The notes: generated by a model not told the origin, from the sequence alone. DNA of 64,000 nucleotides from Sanguibacter gelidistatuariae (GCF_900096585.1 NZ_FMYH01000002.1:62001-126000); one strand, 5' to 3'. Shown: positions 1 to 8,451, numbered from the stretch's first letter. Made by a program: numbers and translations.

Positions 1-216
1 CTGCTGGAACGGGACGGTGAGGAGGAAGCCGGTGAGGATCTGTGTCCCGGTCTGGGTGACCCGCAGCTCCTGAAGCAGCTCGGACCAGTTGCGGTCCATC
101 CGCTCGGTGACCGTCTCGTGACGATCGTCGGGCAGCTTGGGAGCCCCGGGGGGCTGGGGCGCCGGTGGCCCCGGGGGCACCGGGGGCACCGGCGCCTCAG
201 ACGGCTCGGGTTCCAC
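1..216 (-). CDS. DUF6328 family membrane protein (N-terminal fragment)
   Basis: The gene runs off the left edge. The readable part has a Pro-rich leader of about 37 residues and then NWSELLQELRVTQTGTQIL followed by a hydrophobic stretch (GFLLTVPF). I recognise this as the start of DUF6328 proteins, small multi-pass membrane proteins of unknown function common in actinobacteria. No clear ATG precedes the conserved part: GTG at 216 is the likeliest start, with an in-frame ATG at 99 as the alternative, and no strong ribosome site is visible for either. It lies 22 bp downstream of dps on the same strand, so the two may be cotranscribed. The family call is good; the start is uncertain. Confidence 0.7.
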   Translation of the reverse strand, partial: MEPEPSEAPVPPVPPGPPAPQPPGAPKLPDDRHETVTERMDRNWSELLQELRVTQTGTQILTGFLLTVPFQQ

Positions 217-238
217 CGAGCACCGTGGCCAGACCGCG

Positions 239-808
239 TCAGCTGTCGGCCTTGCCGGCCTGATCCGCCGCGCTCTGCTCCGAGGTCGCTCCCGCGGTGC
301 TCAGGTCGCCCCCGGAGGACTCCAGGTGGGCTCGGATGAACCAGTGGAACAGCTCGAGCTCATGGAGGTGGCCGATGAGAAGGTCGTTGCTCACCAGGTC
401 CAGCTCCTCGGTGTCGGCGGCCGCCTTGCGGTGGCTCAGGATGACGCCCTGGTAGACCTCGTCGAGCGCTCCGAGGTGGGCGATCGTCGAGGCCCGCCCG
501 AGCGCGTAGTCGTCCCACGTCCGTTCGGCGACGATCACTCCGGGTGTCCCGCGCGGGGCCAGCCCGAGGGTCGCGATGCGTTCAGCGAGCGCGTCGACCA
601 TCAGTCGCACGGCGTCGACCTGCGGGTCGATCATCTCGTGGACGGCGATAAAGTGCGGCCCGACGACGTTCCAGTGGACGTGCTTGAGGGTGAGGGCGAG
701 GTCGTTGAGAGAGTTGAGGCGCTGCTGCAGGATCCCCGCGACCTCGGCCCCCTGGGCGGGGGTGAGTGACGGGACGGTGTAGTTGGGCAGCTGCTTGCGA
801 GTCGGCAT
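239..808 (-). CDS. dps: Dps family DNA-binding ferritin-like protein
   Basis: This is a 189-residue Dps-type mini-ferritin. Such proteins assemble as dodecamers, oxidise and store iron, and often coat DNA during starvation or oxidative stress. The intersubunit ferroxidase signature is visible in the first third (HVHWNVVGPHF, then HEMIDPQVD), followed by the usual helices and the late LHELELFHWFIRAHLE segment. The acidic, Ser/Ala-rich C-terminal tail is not conserved in the family. ATG at 808 is chosen because GGAGG sits just upstream; the longer reading frame is unlike Dps. The gene is downstream of the MoxR operon on the same strand, separated by about 77 bp. No OxyR or iron box was recognised. 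Confidence 0.93.
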   Translation of the reverse strand: MPTRKQLPNYTVPSLTPAQGAEVAGILQQRLNSLNDLALTLKHVHWNVVGPHFIAVHEMIDPQVDAVRLMVDALAERIATLGLAPRGTPGVIVAERTWDDYALGRASTIAHLGALDEVYQGVILSHRKAAADTEELDLVSNDLLIGHLHELELFHWFIRAHLESSGGDLSTAGATSEQSAADQAGKADS

Positions 809-885
809 GAGCTCATTCCTCCACATGTGCGAGCGGGGCGGGTCCCCTCTCTCATCGTGCCCGCGGGCCGACGAGCGCGCAGAAG

Positions 886-1560
886 TTACCGCGCCGAGCT
901 GGCCCCACGTCGCGGCCAGCTGCGCGCACCGGTGCGCAGCGCGATCGCCAGCACGATGAGCGCCAGCGCCCCGGCCACGCCGATCCACACCGTGCCCGAC
1001 GCCGGCCCACCGTCCCCGGACTCGCTCACCGTCGTCAGGACGCCCGCGAGCAGGGCCAGGGCTTGGCCCACGAAGTTGATGACCGCGAACCGTCGCCCTT
1101 CGGCGGCCACGACCGTGACCTCGACCCGGGTGGTCGCCGAGACCTGCGAGGTGAACCAGCTGAGCCGCACGCTCGCGTGGATGGCGATCATGAGCAGCGG
1201 TATGCGCCAGGAGTACCCCTCAGAGCCGACCGCGAGCAGGACGATCGTGGTCGGGGCGAGCGATACCCCGAAGGCGAGATATCCGGGACGGCGCACGGTC
1301 ACGGCGACCGCGGCGGCGATCACGACGCAGACGACGGCGACCAGTCCCGCGGGCAGCGCGGCGGCGGCCGCCGTGAGGAAGGCGCCGACGGCGCACACGG
1401 CGAGCCCTGCATGCAGGTACCAGCCCGGGATCGTGTTCCCGGCCTCGATCGTGGCACCTCGGCTGGTCTCGGCCCGTCTCCAGAACCGGGGAACCGTCAC
1501 GGCCGCGCGCACGCGCCGCAGGAGCACGCGGGTGGCCCGCTCAGCGGGTGCAGCGGTCAT
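886..1560 (-). CDS. Membrane protein of the MoxR/DUF58 operon
   Basis: This 224-residue protein is not matched to a named family. It has a short basic N-terminus and then several strongly hydrophobic segments (around YLHAGLAVCAVGAFLTAAAA, a following Ala/Val-rich stretch, and segments near LAPTTIVLLAV and IGVAGALALIVLAIAL), so it is a predicted multi-pass inner-membrane protein. The ATG overlaps the DUF58 stop by 4 bp (ATGA), which fixes the start and implies translational coupling. As the last gene of a MoxR/DUF58/DUF4129 operon it could be a membrane partner of that machinery, but that is inference from position only. Confidence 0.75.
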   Translation of the reverse strand: MTAAPAERATRVLLRRVRAAVTVPRFWRRAETSRGATIEAGNTIPGWYLHAGLAVCAVGAFLTAAAAALPAGLVAVVCVVIAAAVAVTVRRPGYLAFGVSLAPTTIVLLAVGSEGYSWRIPLLMIAIHASVRLSWFTSQVSATTRVEVTVVAAEGRRFAVINFVGQALALLAGVLTTVSESGDGGPASGTVWIGVAGALALIVLAIALRTGARSWPRRGASSAR

Positions 1561-2843
1561 CGTGGGCGCCCGTGCGTCTGGGCCCGGGCGGCCCCGCGCA
1601 GGTCTCGCGCGGCGTCGCCGCCGGCCCATCGAAGCACGTCGATCCCTGACCGGGCGAGGGTGATCAACCGGTCCCGGCGCTCGATGTCGGTCAGCCGCCA
1701 GGCGTAGATCTCACGCACGGTCAGCCCGCGCAGGTCCGCCACGGGCAGGGTGTCCACGGCGATGACCCGGTGCCCGTGGGTCTGCCACTGCCCGGCGATG
1801 TCGGCGGCATTGTCGTCAAGGAAGGTGGAGAAGAGGTAGACGAGCGCCCCGCTGGGGATCTGGGGCGCTCGCCTGCGGGTGGGAGGGGCTCCGACGGGGC
1901 GGCTCAGCGCGAGCGCGTAGGTGAGGCGCTGCAGGTGGCGCTTGCCGCCCGCGAGGGGCAGCGGTGAGGCGACCCGGCCGAGGTCTTCCAGGCCCACCCG
2001 GTCGCCCGCGTCGACCACGGCCTTGGCAATCGCGGCCGCGGCCTCCCGCGCGAGGTCGAGGGACGTCTGTTCGTAGGGCGCGCTCTCCTGGTACCCGACC
2101 CAGGTGGACACCCGGGGGCCGACGTCGTCGCGGGAGTCGACGACGAGCACGACGGAAGCCTCGGAGGCGGCGAAGGTCCGCCGGACGTAGAGCTGGCTGA
2201 GGTCGGGGGAGCGCCGCGCGGTCGCGCGCCAGTCCACCCGGCGCAGCGAGTCGCCCGAGCGCAACGGCGCGACGTCGCGCATCTCGGGTCCGTCACCCAG
2301 GCGCCGGGAGCTGTGCGGGCCGGTCAGCCCGCGCAGCTGCTGAGAGACCGGGACGAGGTCGAGGCGACGTTGGCGCGGCAGCACCAGAACCCGCGCGGCG
2401 GGCAGGTGCACGGGACCGTGGTTCCAGCCACCCGCAGCGACCAGGCCGAGCACGTCGACCGTGAACAGCTCACGGGTCCCGGTGCGGACCGAGGGGGTGT
2501 GCAGCCGGAGCGACCGGGTACCGCCGGGCACCGCGACCATCGCCGCGATCGACGGGTTCCCCGGGCTCAGCGCTCGGATCACGGCCGTGTCCGCGCCGGG
2601 CGGCGCCGTGATGGTGAGCTCGATGTCGAGCTGGGAGGAGCGCACGGCGGTGGTCCCGGCGACGGCCGTGAGCGTGAGTGCGCCGCGGGGGCGGTGAGCG
2701 ATCGACCACACCGCGCACAGGACGAGCGGGGTCGCCAGGGCGACGACCTGGGGCCGGCCTACCAGCAGGCCCGCCGCGGCGAGCAGGAGCCCCGCGACGG
2801 CGCTGACCATGATGGACGCATCGGCGTGCCAGATGCGTGTCAC
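1557..2843 (-). CDS. DUF58 domain-containing protein
   Basis: This is a 428-residue DUF58 protein. A pair of hydrophobic segments lies in the first 45 residues, then a beta-rich region, and then the DUF58 core with GDSLRRVDWRATARR and the strand LVVDSRDDV, resembling a von Willebrand A-like fold. DUF58 proteins almost always accompany MoxR AAA+ ATPases and are thought to act with them in folding, metal insertion or assembly of envelope proteins; the client is unknown. Its ATG overlaps the moxR stop by 4 bp and its stop overlaps the next gene by 4 bp, so it is an internal gene of one transcript. Confidence 0.9.
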   Translation of the reverse strand: MTRIWHADASIMVSAVAGLLLAAAGLLVGRPQVVALATPLVLCAVWSIAHRPRGALTLTAVAGTTAVRSSQLDIELTITAPPGADTAVIRALSPGNPSIAAMVAVPGGTRSLRLHTPSVRTGTRELFTVDVLGLVAAGGWNHGPVHLPAARVLVLPRQRRLDLVPVSQQLRGLTGPHSSRRLGDGPEMRDVAPLRSGDSLRRVDWRATARRSPDLSQLYVRRTFAASEASVVLVVDSRDDVGPRVSTWVGYQESAPYEQTSLDLAREAAAAIAKAVVDAGDRVGLEDLGRVASPLPLAGGKRHLQRLTYALALSRPVGAPPTRRRAPQIPSGALVYLFSTFLDDNAADIAGQWQTHGHRVIAVDTLPVADLRGLTVREIYAWRLTDIERRDRLITLARSGIDVLRWAGGDAARDLRGAARAQTHGRPR

Positions 2844-3874
2844 GTGCCGGCGACGGTCGTGGGTCCCGCGACCCGGTCCAGGATCCGGGAGACCAGGGTC
2901 GCCGCGGCCACCCCGGAGGCCCAGGCGCCGGGGCTCAGGGTGAGGCGGTGCGCGAGGACGGGCACGGCGACGGCCTTGACGTCCTCGGGCAGCACGTAGT
3001 CACGGCCGTCGATGACAGCGAGGGCACGCGCCACGAGCATGAGGGTCTGGGAGCCGCGCGGGGAGGCACCCACCTCGAGCTCGTCCAGCTCACGGGTCGC
3101 GGCGGCCAGGTCGACGCAGTACCGCACGACGTCGTCGTCGATCAGCACGTCCTCGATTCCGGCCTGCATGGCCAGGACGGTCGCCGGGGTGACGACCGCC
3201 CGCACCGGGGAGAACTCCTGACGGCGGTCCAGACGGCGGCGCAGCACGTCGAACTCGGCGTCGCGACCCGGGTAGCCGACTGCCAGACGAACCATGAACC
3301 GGTCCAGCTGGGCCTCGGGCAGCGGGTAGGTCCCTTCGTACTCGACGGGGTTGGACGTGGCCATGACGTGGAAGGGCAGCGCGAGCGGGTAAGTCGTGCC
3401 GTCGATCGTCACCTGGCGCTCGGCCATCGCCTCGAGCAGGGCCGACTGCGTCTTGGGTGCGGTGCGGTTGATCTCGTCGGCCAGGAACAAGCCGGTGAAG
3501 ACCGGGCCGGGGCGGAAGACGAACTCACGCTGGGCCGGGTCGTAGACCGAGGACCCGGTGATGTCGGCCGGGAGCAGGTCCGGGGTGCACTGCAGCCTGG
3601 TGAAGTCGAGCCCGAGGGCGCCCGCGAGGCTGCGTGCGGCCAGCGTCTTGCCCAGGCCCGGTACGTCCTCGAAGAGCACGTGCCCCCCGGCCAGGATGGC
3701 TGCGAGCGCGACCCGCAGGGGCTCGACCATACCGACCACGACGGTCGCGACCTCGGCCAGCACCTGGTGGGCGAGGTCGGCGATCTCGGCGACCGGGAGC
3801 GGCACGGTGAGCTGGCCGGTGAGCGGGTCGAAGGTGTTCTGAGCCGGCGTGGTCTGCTGGGGCGGGGTGGTCAT
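2840..3874 (-). CDS. MoxR family AAA+ ATPase
   Basis: This is a 344-residue MoxR-type AAA+ ATPase. Visible motifs are Walker A (EDVPGLGKTLAARSLA), Walker B (LFLADEINRT), the sensor-1 region MATSNPVEYEGTYPLPEAQ with LDRFM, and the C-terminal lid with SPRGSQTLMLVARA. MoxR ATPases act as chaperone-like motors with DUF58 partners. The start is ATG at 3874, giving a Gln/Pro-rich N-terminus before the conserved PLPVAEIADLA region; the longer reading frame upstream is the shadow of the preceding gene. The start overlaps the upstream stop by one base (TGATG). It is the central gene of the operon at 886-5162. Confidence 0.93.
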   Translation of the reverse strand: MTTPPQQTTPAQNTFDPLTGQLTVPLPVAEIADLAHQVLAEVATVVVGMVEPLRVALAAILAGGHVLFEDVPGLGKTLAARSLAGALGLDFTRLQCTPDLLPADITGSSVYDPAQREFVFRPGPVFTGLFLADEINRTAPKTQSALLEAMAERQVTIDGTTYPLALPFHVMATSNPVEYEGTYPLPEAQLDRFMVRLAVGYPGRDAEFDVLRRRLDRRQEFSPVRAVVTPATVLAMQAGIEDVLIDDDVVRYCVDLAAATRELDELEVGASPRGSQTLMLVARALAVIDGRDYVLPEDVKAVAVPVLAHRLTLSPGAWASGVAAATLVSRILDRVAGPTTVAGT

Positions 3875-4398
3875 CAGGGGATCCTCGGTGACGGTTGGCG
3901 GGGTGTGGCGGGGGAGACGTGCGGGGCGGCCGCCATGAGGGCGGCTGGCTCGATCGCGGTGAGCCGGTCGATGCACCGCCCGAGCTGCGCCATCGAGGGC
4001 GGCGGGCCGTACGTCGTGAGCAGCGCGTAGGCACCCTGGCCCAGCAGCTCGCGGGCGGCCCGGGCGTGGGCGGGGTCGGCGAGGTCGACGCCGTGCAGCG
4101 CGAGACGCGCGGTCGCGGCCTTGCGGACGGCGTGCAGCCCGCGGGTGCTCACCGACTCGTCTCGGGTCATGAACGCCCAGGAGAGCGCGGTGACCTGGTC
4201 GCGGGCGCCGTCCCGACGGTCGGAGGACTCCCGGGGCCACCGCGGCTCCTGGATGTCGGGCAGCGCGACCAGCATGACCGTCACGGCCGCGGCCGCGGTG
4301 ATCGCGAGCAGAGCGTGGGCGGGGGCGAACCCCATCGCCTGCTGGGCGAGCAGGATCACGAGCGCCTCGAGGGGGAGATACCACCAGAGCGCCTTCAT
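3874..4398 (-). CDS. Hypothetical membrane-anchored protein of the MoxR operon
   Basis: This 174-residue protein has no recognised family. Two hydrophobic segments lie within the first 50 residues (WWYLPLEALVILLAQQA and ALLAITAAAAVTVMLVAL), followed by a soluble, Ala/Arg-rich region that looks helical and a Pro-rich tail. The predicted topology is a small membrane hairpin with a cytoplasmic domain. It overlaps the DUF4129 gene by 4 bp at its start and moxR by 1 bp at its end, which strongly supports it as a real gene. The position between DUF4129 and MoxR is where other actinobacterial operons often carry a DUF4350-type gene, but no convincing DUF4350 signature was seen. Confidence 0.75.
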   Translation of the reverse strand: MKALWWYLPLEALVILLAQQAMGFAPAHALLAITAAAAVTVMLVALPDIQEPRWPRESSDRRDGARDQVTALSWAFMTRDESVSTRGLHAVRKAATARLALHGVDLADPAHARAARELLGQGAYALLTTYGPPPSMAQLGRCIDRLTAIEPAALMAAAPHVSPATPRQPSPRIP

Positions 4399-5162
4399 GC
4401 GGGCGCCCCCTCATCGGCAGGTGCGTTGCTGAAGTCCTCCGTCAGGCGGCGCAGCGCGGCGCCGGCCGCGGCGACCTGGGCCGCGGTCATGTCCGTGTGG
4501 GCGAACCTGGCCAGGTGGTAGAGCCCGAGCAGCTCGGTGACGGCCTGCGGGGAGGCGGGGGTGGTCCCGAGCACCGCGACGGTGAACTCGGTCGGTGTCT
4601 GCGCAGCGCCGCGCGTGGCGCCGCTGCGCACGGCCGCGTCCTCGAGCGCCAACCAGGCCGCGATGATCGCGTCGGTCGAGTGCTCTCCCTCACGCAGCAG
4701 CGTCTCGGCGTGGGTGGCGGCCTCCCGCAGTGCGCTCAGGGGGACGACCTCAAGGTCGATGGTCGGCTGCGGTGCGGCGTCGGTCGGCCGGTCGCGCCGG
4801 GTCGCGAGCCAGGGCAGAAGCGTCCGGCGCACCCACAGGGCGGCGCGGTAGAGCAGGAAGGCGGCGAGCAGCGCGGCGGCCACAGTGAGGACGATGCTCA
4901 CGACTCGACTGCCCCACTCGTTCGTGGCGCCGTCGCCAGGGTCGAACATGGGCGGGGCCGCGGTCGGTTCCGTGGTCGGCGGGACGGTCTCCAGGGTCAT
5001 GGTCGGCGCGGGACCGGGATCGAGCGACCAGTCACCGCTCAGGGCAGCGCCGGCGACCACGACGAGCAGCAAGATCGTCGCGGCGGCGACCGCGAGCGCC
5101 GTGCGCCGAGGACCGCGCGCCGCGCGGATCAGCTCGTCGGGGGTGCGTGGCTGGTGGCTCAT
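4395..5162 (-). CDS. DUF4129 domain-containing membrane protein
   Basis: This 255-residue protein begins the MoxR operon. It has a cytoplasmic N-terminus, a first membrane segment (ALAVAAATILLLVVVAGAAL), a Pro/Thr-rich extracytoplasmic loop, a second membrane segment (VVSIVLTVAAALLAAFLLY), and a C-terminal soluble DUF4129 domain with the typical AIIAAWLALEDAAVRSG and TPTEF motifs and a LYHLARF helix. DUF4129 occurs alone or at the C-terminus of transglutaminase-like membrane proteins next to MoxR/DUF58. No transglutaminase domain is present here. ATG at 5162 is chosen over an upstream in-frame start because the extra residues are not family-like. It follows DUF3866 after about 90 bp. Confidence 0.88.
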   Translation of the reverse strand: MSHQPRTPDELIRAARGPRRTALAVAAATILLLVVVAGAALSGDWSLDPGPAPTMTLETVPPTTEPTAAPPMFDPGDGATNEWGSRVVSIVLTVAAALLAAFLLYRAALWVRRTLLPWLATRRDRPTDAAPQPTIDLEVVPLSALREAATHAETLLREGEHSTDAIIAAWLALEDAAVRSGATRGAAQTPTEFTVAVLGTTPASPQAVTELLGLYHLARFAHTDMTAAQVAAAGAALRRLTEDFSNAPADEGAPA

Positions 5163-5251
5163 CGTGACGCCCACCCTAACGGCTCCAGGCCACTCACCCG
5201 TGGGACGTTTCACGCACCCCCAGCCCGGATCCCCCATCCGTAGGGGGAGGA

Positions 5252-6409
5252 CTACCGGCGGACGGTCCGCGCAGCGTGCAGGCCGGCGACCGCGGCGCCG
5301 AGGAAGGCCGCTGGGTCCTGCTCGAGCCCGCGTCCCATGGTCGACAGGCCCACCGGTGATTCTTCGAGGGCGGCGAGCAGCTCGGGCGAGGTGTCCACCG
5401 TGACCAGGTGGTGGCCGGCGCCAGACAGTGCCGCGACCTGCTCCCCGATCCGCGCGTCGAGGGCGGCCGGGTCCTGCCCGCTGGCCGCGAAGGCACTGGG
5501 GGCTCCCGTGAGGACGGGCACGACGACGTCGGCTGGGCGCAGGGCGACCCGGCCGTAGGCGGTCAGCGAGTGGTGGGACACGCCGAGGTGGCGGTCGCGC
5601 GGGTCCGCGCCCGAGATCCGCAACGAGGCGACCGGGTTACCGGCCAGGGTGGACACGGCGTTGACCGTCTCGCCGGCGCTCACCCCCGAGAAGCCCCACC
5701 GGGTTCCGGTGCCGAGGTTGCCCGGTCCCTGCGCGACGACGACGAGGTCGGCATCGAGCACCACGTGGGCGGCGAGCAGGCCGGTATGGACGGTGACAGC
5801 CTCGTGGTCGCCGCCGAAGGACTGTCCGACGGTGATGCACGAGGCCAGCCAGCCAGCATCCCGCAACCCGGCGATGGTGCGGGAGAATCCCGCCGGCAGC
5901 GCGCCTCCGTCGGTCATGACGTAGACGATGCGCGGCTGCGGGTCGCCGCGCTGGGCGGCGCCGAGGCGGGCACCGGCGACGATCGCCGGGACGGCGGAGT
6001 GCAGGTCGGCGACGACGACGGGCATGCCCGCCAGGTCGTCGGCGCGGCGCAGGAGGTCGTGGTGGGGTGACTCCTGCTCGTCGATCCCCAGGACCATGGT
6101 CTGCAGCGGGGTGTAGCGCGCCTTGACGAGGTGCCCGGGGCCGGGGGAGCCGGCGGTCCGCGGACGGGACGGGTCGTTGCCGAGCGCCGGCAGGACCGTG
6201 ATGACCATGGCATAGCCGCCCGTGCCGAGCCCGCGGTCCAGAGCCGTGGTGTTGAGGACCACGTGGTCGCCGGGGCGGACATCTCCGACGAGGTCGGGGT
6301 AGGCCAACGACCGGACCGGGCCGACGCCCTCGACGTCGACGCTCAGCTCCTGGGCACCTGACCAGGCACGACCGAGCGACACCACCACACCAACTCGCGA
6401 CGTAATCAC
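5252..6409 (-). CDS. DUF3866 family protein
   Basis: This 385-residue protein matches the actinobacterial DUF3866 family: an N-terminal beta-barrel-like part (LVGDVRPGDHVVLNTTAL, GLGTGGYAMVI), then an alternating alpha/beta region with MPVVVADLHSAVPAIVAGAR and VVVAQGPGNLGTGT. The function is unknown. The start is set at GTG 6409, where the family N-terminus begins; the longer upstream frame would run through pafB. A TAGCGT hexamer lies 7 nt before this GTG, suggesting a leaderless transcript. In many actinobacteria DUF3866 sits in the Pup-proteasome neighbourhood; here it directly abuts pafBC, divergently transcribed. Confidence 0.87.
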   Translation of the reverse strand: MITSRVGVVVSLGRAWSGAQELSVDVEGVGPVRSLAYPDLVGDVRPGDHVVLNTTALDRGLGTGGYAMVITVLPALGNDPSRPRTAGSPGPGHLVKARYTPLQTMVLGIDEQESPHHDLLRRADDLAGMPVVVADLHSAVPAIVAGARLGAAQRGDPQPRIVYVMTDGGALPAGFSRTIAGLRDAGWLASCITVGQSFGGDHEAVTVHTGLLAAHVVLDADLVVVAQGPGNLGTGTRWGFSGVSAGETVNAVSTLAGNPVASLRISGADPRDRHLGVSHHSLTAYGRVALRPADVVVPVLTGAPSAFAASGQDPAALDARIGEQVAALSGAGHHLVTVDTSPELLAALEESPVGLSTMGRGLEQDPAAFLGAAVAGLHAARTVRR

Positions 6410-6410
6410 G

Positions 6411-6436
6411 GCGTTAACGCTACTCGACGCTAGCGT
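6411..6436. promoter_or_regulatory. Divergent DUF3866/pafB promoter region
   Basis: The 34 bp between the two divergent starts hold a perfect 10-bp palindrome GCGTTAACGC (6411-6420) and two inverted copies of the -10-like hexamer TAGCGT. The plus copy is at 6431-6436, exactly 7 nt before the pafB ATG; the minus copy is at 6422-6417, exactly 7 nt before the DUF3866 GTG. This symmetry suggests two divergent leaderless promoters, although AGGAG before pafB could also act as a ribosome site. No convincing -35 boxes were seen. This is sequence observation plus inference. Confidence 0.5.
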
Positions 6437-6443
6437 AGGAGCG

Positions 6444-7487
6444 ATGTCTGCCAACACTCCTCCCGCGGCCCGCCTGCTCAACCTCGTCATCGCGCTCATG
6501 AACACCCCGGTGCGCATGACCAAGGACGAGATCCGCACGTCCGTCGCCGGGTACGACGAGCCCGCCTCGACCAAAGCCTTCGAACGAATGTTCGAGCGGG
6601 ACAAGGACTCCCTGCGCGGCCTCGGCGTGCCGATCGTCACGGTCGAGCCCGACGGACACACCGAGGACATCGGCTATCGCATCGACAAGGACTCCTACGC
6701 CCTCGACGAGGTGGACCTCACCCCGGCCGAGCTTGGCGTGCTCTCCCTTGCCGCACAGTTCTGGCAGGACGCCGCCGTCGCGGTCGACACCACGCGGGCG
6801 CTGACCAAGCTGCGCTCGGCCGGGGAGATGGACTCCGGCCCCGCGGGGGAGGGCACCGACGCCGTCGCCGGCCTGGCGCCCCGGGTCCGGACGGTCGCGG
6901 CCGCCTACGAGCCTCTGCTGGACGCGATCCTCGCCCGCCGGGTGGTGGTCTTCACCTACCGCGCGGCCAACACCGGTGAGGTCCGCCGGCGCACCGTGGA
7001 GCCCTGGAAGGTCGCCGTGCGCGACGGCGGGTGGTACCTGCTGGGCCACGACCGCGACCGCCGGGCGGCCCGCTCCTTCCGGCTCACCCGGATCGAGGGC
7101 TCCGTCCGGGCGATCGGCGAGCGCGGCGCCTTCACCATCCCGGCCGAGATCGACGTCGACCAGCTCGTGGGGGGCGCCGCCCCCGCTCCGGTGCGCCACG
7201 CCCTCCTCGCCCTGCGGCCCGAGCGTGCCAGCGCGTTGCGGGCCCGGGGGAGTGCAGCCACGCCCCTGGGGCCAGATCGCGCGGCGCTCGCCCGAGCGGT
7301 GGCCGACCGAGAGCTCGTCATGGTCGGCTACACCTCCACCCACGCCATGGCCGACGAGGTCGCCGGCTACGGCGAGGCCGTCCTCGTCCTGGAGCCCCTC
7401 GAGCTGCGCACGGAGGTCCTGGATCGGCTCCGCGCCGCGGCAGCCCTGCCGCTGACCCCAACAACCTCCGGAGACGATCGTGGCTGA
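6444..7487 (+). CDS. pafB: WYL-domain transcriptional regulator PafB
   Basis: This is a 347-residue WYL-family regulator. It has an N-terminal winged-helix region (KDEIRTSVAGYDE to FERDKDSLRGLGVPI), a central WYL domain around residues 160-230 (VVFTYRA, then GGWYLLGHDRDRRAARSFRL), and a C-terminal WCX extension. PafB acts with PafC as a heteromeric activator of the RecA/LexA-independent mycobacterial DNA-damage response, probably sensing ssDNA or nucleotide through the WYL domain. The next gene is pafC, overlapping by 8 bp. The usual Pup-ligation genes are not adjacent in this window. Confidence 0.92.
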   Translation: MSANTPPAARLLNLVIALMNTPVRMTKDEIRTSVAGYDEPASTKAFERMFERDKDSLRGLGVPIVTVEPDGHTEDIGYRIDKDSYALDEVDLTPAELGVLSLAAQFWQDAAVAVDTTRALTKLRSAGEMDSGPAGEGTDAVAGLAPRVRTVAAAYEPLLDAILARRVVVFTYRAANTGEVRRRTVEPWKVAVRDGGWYLLGHDRDRRAARSFRLTRIEGSVRAIGERGAFTIPAEIDVDQLVGGAAPAPVRHALLALRPERASALRARGSAATPLGPDRAALARAVADRELVMVGYTSTHAMADEVAGYGEAVLVLEPLELRTEVLDRLRAAAALPLTPTTSGDDRG

Positions 7488-8442
7488 GCGCGCAACCGAA
7501 CGATTTGTGCGCCTCGTCGCGCTCGTCTCCTTCCTCGAGGCCAGCGGCCCGGTGCCGGTCGCCGAGCTCGCCCGGCACTTCTCGGTGACCCCCAAGCAGA
7601 TCCTCGCCGACGTGGACACGCTGTGGATCTCGGGGACCCCGGGATACTGGCCCGAGGACCTCATCGACTTCGACGCGGACTCCTTCGACCGAGGCGTCGT
7701 GCGCCTGACCGAGGCCCGCGGCATGACCCGGCCGCTGCGCCTGGGCACCCGGGAGGGTATCGCCCTGATCGCCGCTCTGCGCGCCCTGGCCGAGGTCGTG
7801 GCCGAGTCCGGGGACGACGAGCAGGCCGCGGTCATCGGATCCGCGCTGACCAAGCTCACCCTCGCCTCGGGCGAGGCCTCCGCGGCCCTGGACGTCCGGC
7901 TGCGGGTCGACGCCACGCCCCACGTGCTCGAGGCCATCCGCTCCGCACTGAGCGAGGGGCGAGCGCTCCGGATCGAGTACGTCAACGCCTCCGACGTGAC
8001 CTCCAGCCGCGTCGTCGAACCGTTCCGGCTGCTGCCCTCGGACACGTTCACCTACCTGCACGCCTGGTGCCACAGCGCCCAGGAGCAGCGCACCTTCCGC
8101 ACCGACCGGATCTTGGCGGCCGAGGTCCTCGACCGCCACGTGGAGCACCGCGGACCGCTCGGCGTCCCCGCCGACTATCGGCCGGCCGGTGACACGGTGG
8201 CCGAGCTGGTGCTCTCCAGCCGGGCCCGATGGATCGCCGAGCAGATCCCGGTCGAATCCGTGGTCAACCTGGACGAGGCGCGCTTCGCCGTGACGGTCCG
8301 GGTGGCGAACCCGCTGTGGCTGCGCCACCTGCTCCTGCGCCACGCCCGCGACGTCCGGTCCGTGCGCCCTGCCGCCCCGCGCGACGACGCCGCCCGGGCT
8401 GCCGGGGCCGCGCTGGCCGCCTACGCGGCCCTGGATGCGTAG
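7480..8442 (+). CDS. pafC: WYL-domain transcriptional regulator PafC
   Basis: This is a 320-residue WYL protein paired with pafB. It has a helix-turn-helix at the N-terminus (PVAELARHFSVTPKQILADV), the PafC-typical GTPGYWPEDLIDFD stretch, a WYL domain (ALRIEYVNASD, then TFTYLHAWCHSAQEQRTFRTDRI) and a WCX-like C-terminus. The start is GTG at 7480, inside the end of pafB, preceded by GGAG. In known systems PafB and PafC form a heterodimer, or are fused, to activate damage-inducible promoters. The overlap supports balanced coexpression. Confidence 0.92.
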   Translation: MAERATERFVRLVALVSFLEASGPVPVAELARHFSVTPKQILADVDTLWISGTPGYWPEDLIDFDADSFDRGVVRLTEARGMTRPLRLGTREGIALIAALRALAEVVAESGDDEQAAVIGSALTKLTLASGEASAALDVRLRVDATPHVLEAIRSALSEGRALRIEYVNASDVTSSRVVEPFRLLPSDTFTYLHAWCHSAQEQRTFRTDRILAAEVLDRHVEHRGPLGVPADYRPAGDTVAELVLSSRARWIAEQIPVESVVNLDEARFAVTVRVANPLWLRHLLLRHARDVRSVRPAAPRDDAARAAGAALAAYAALDA

Positions 8443-8451
8443 GCTGAGCAG

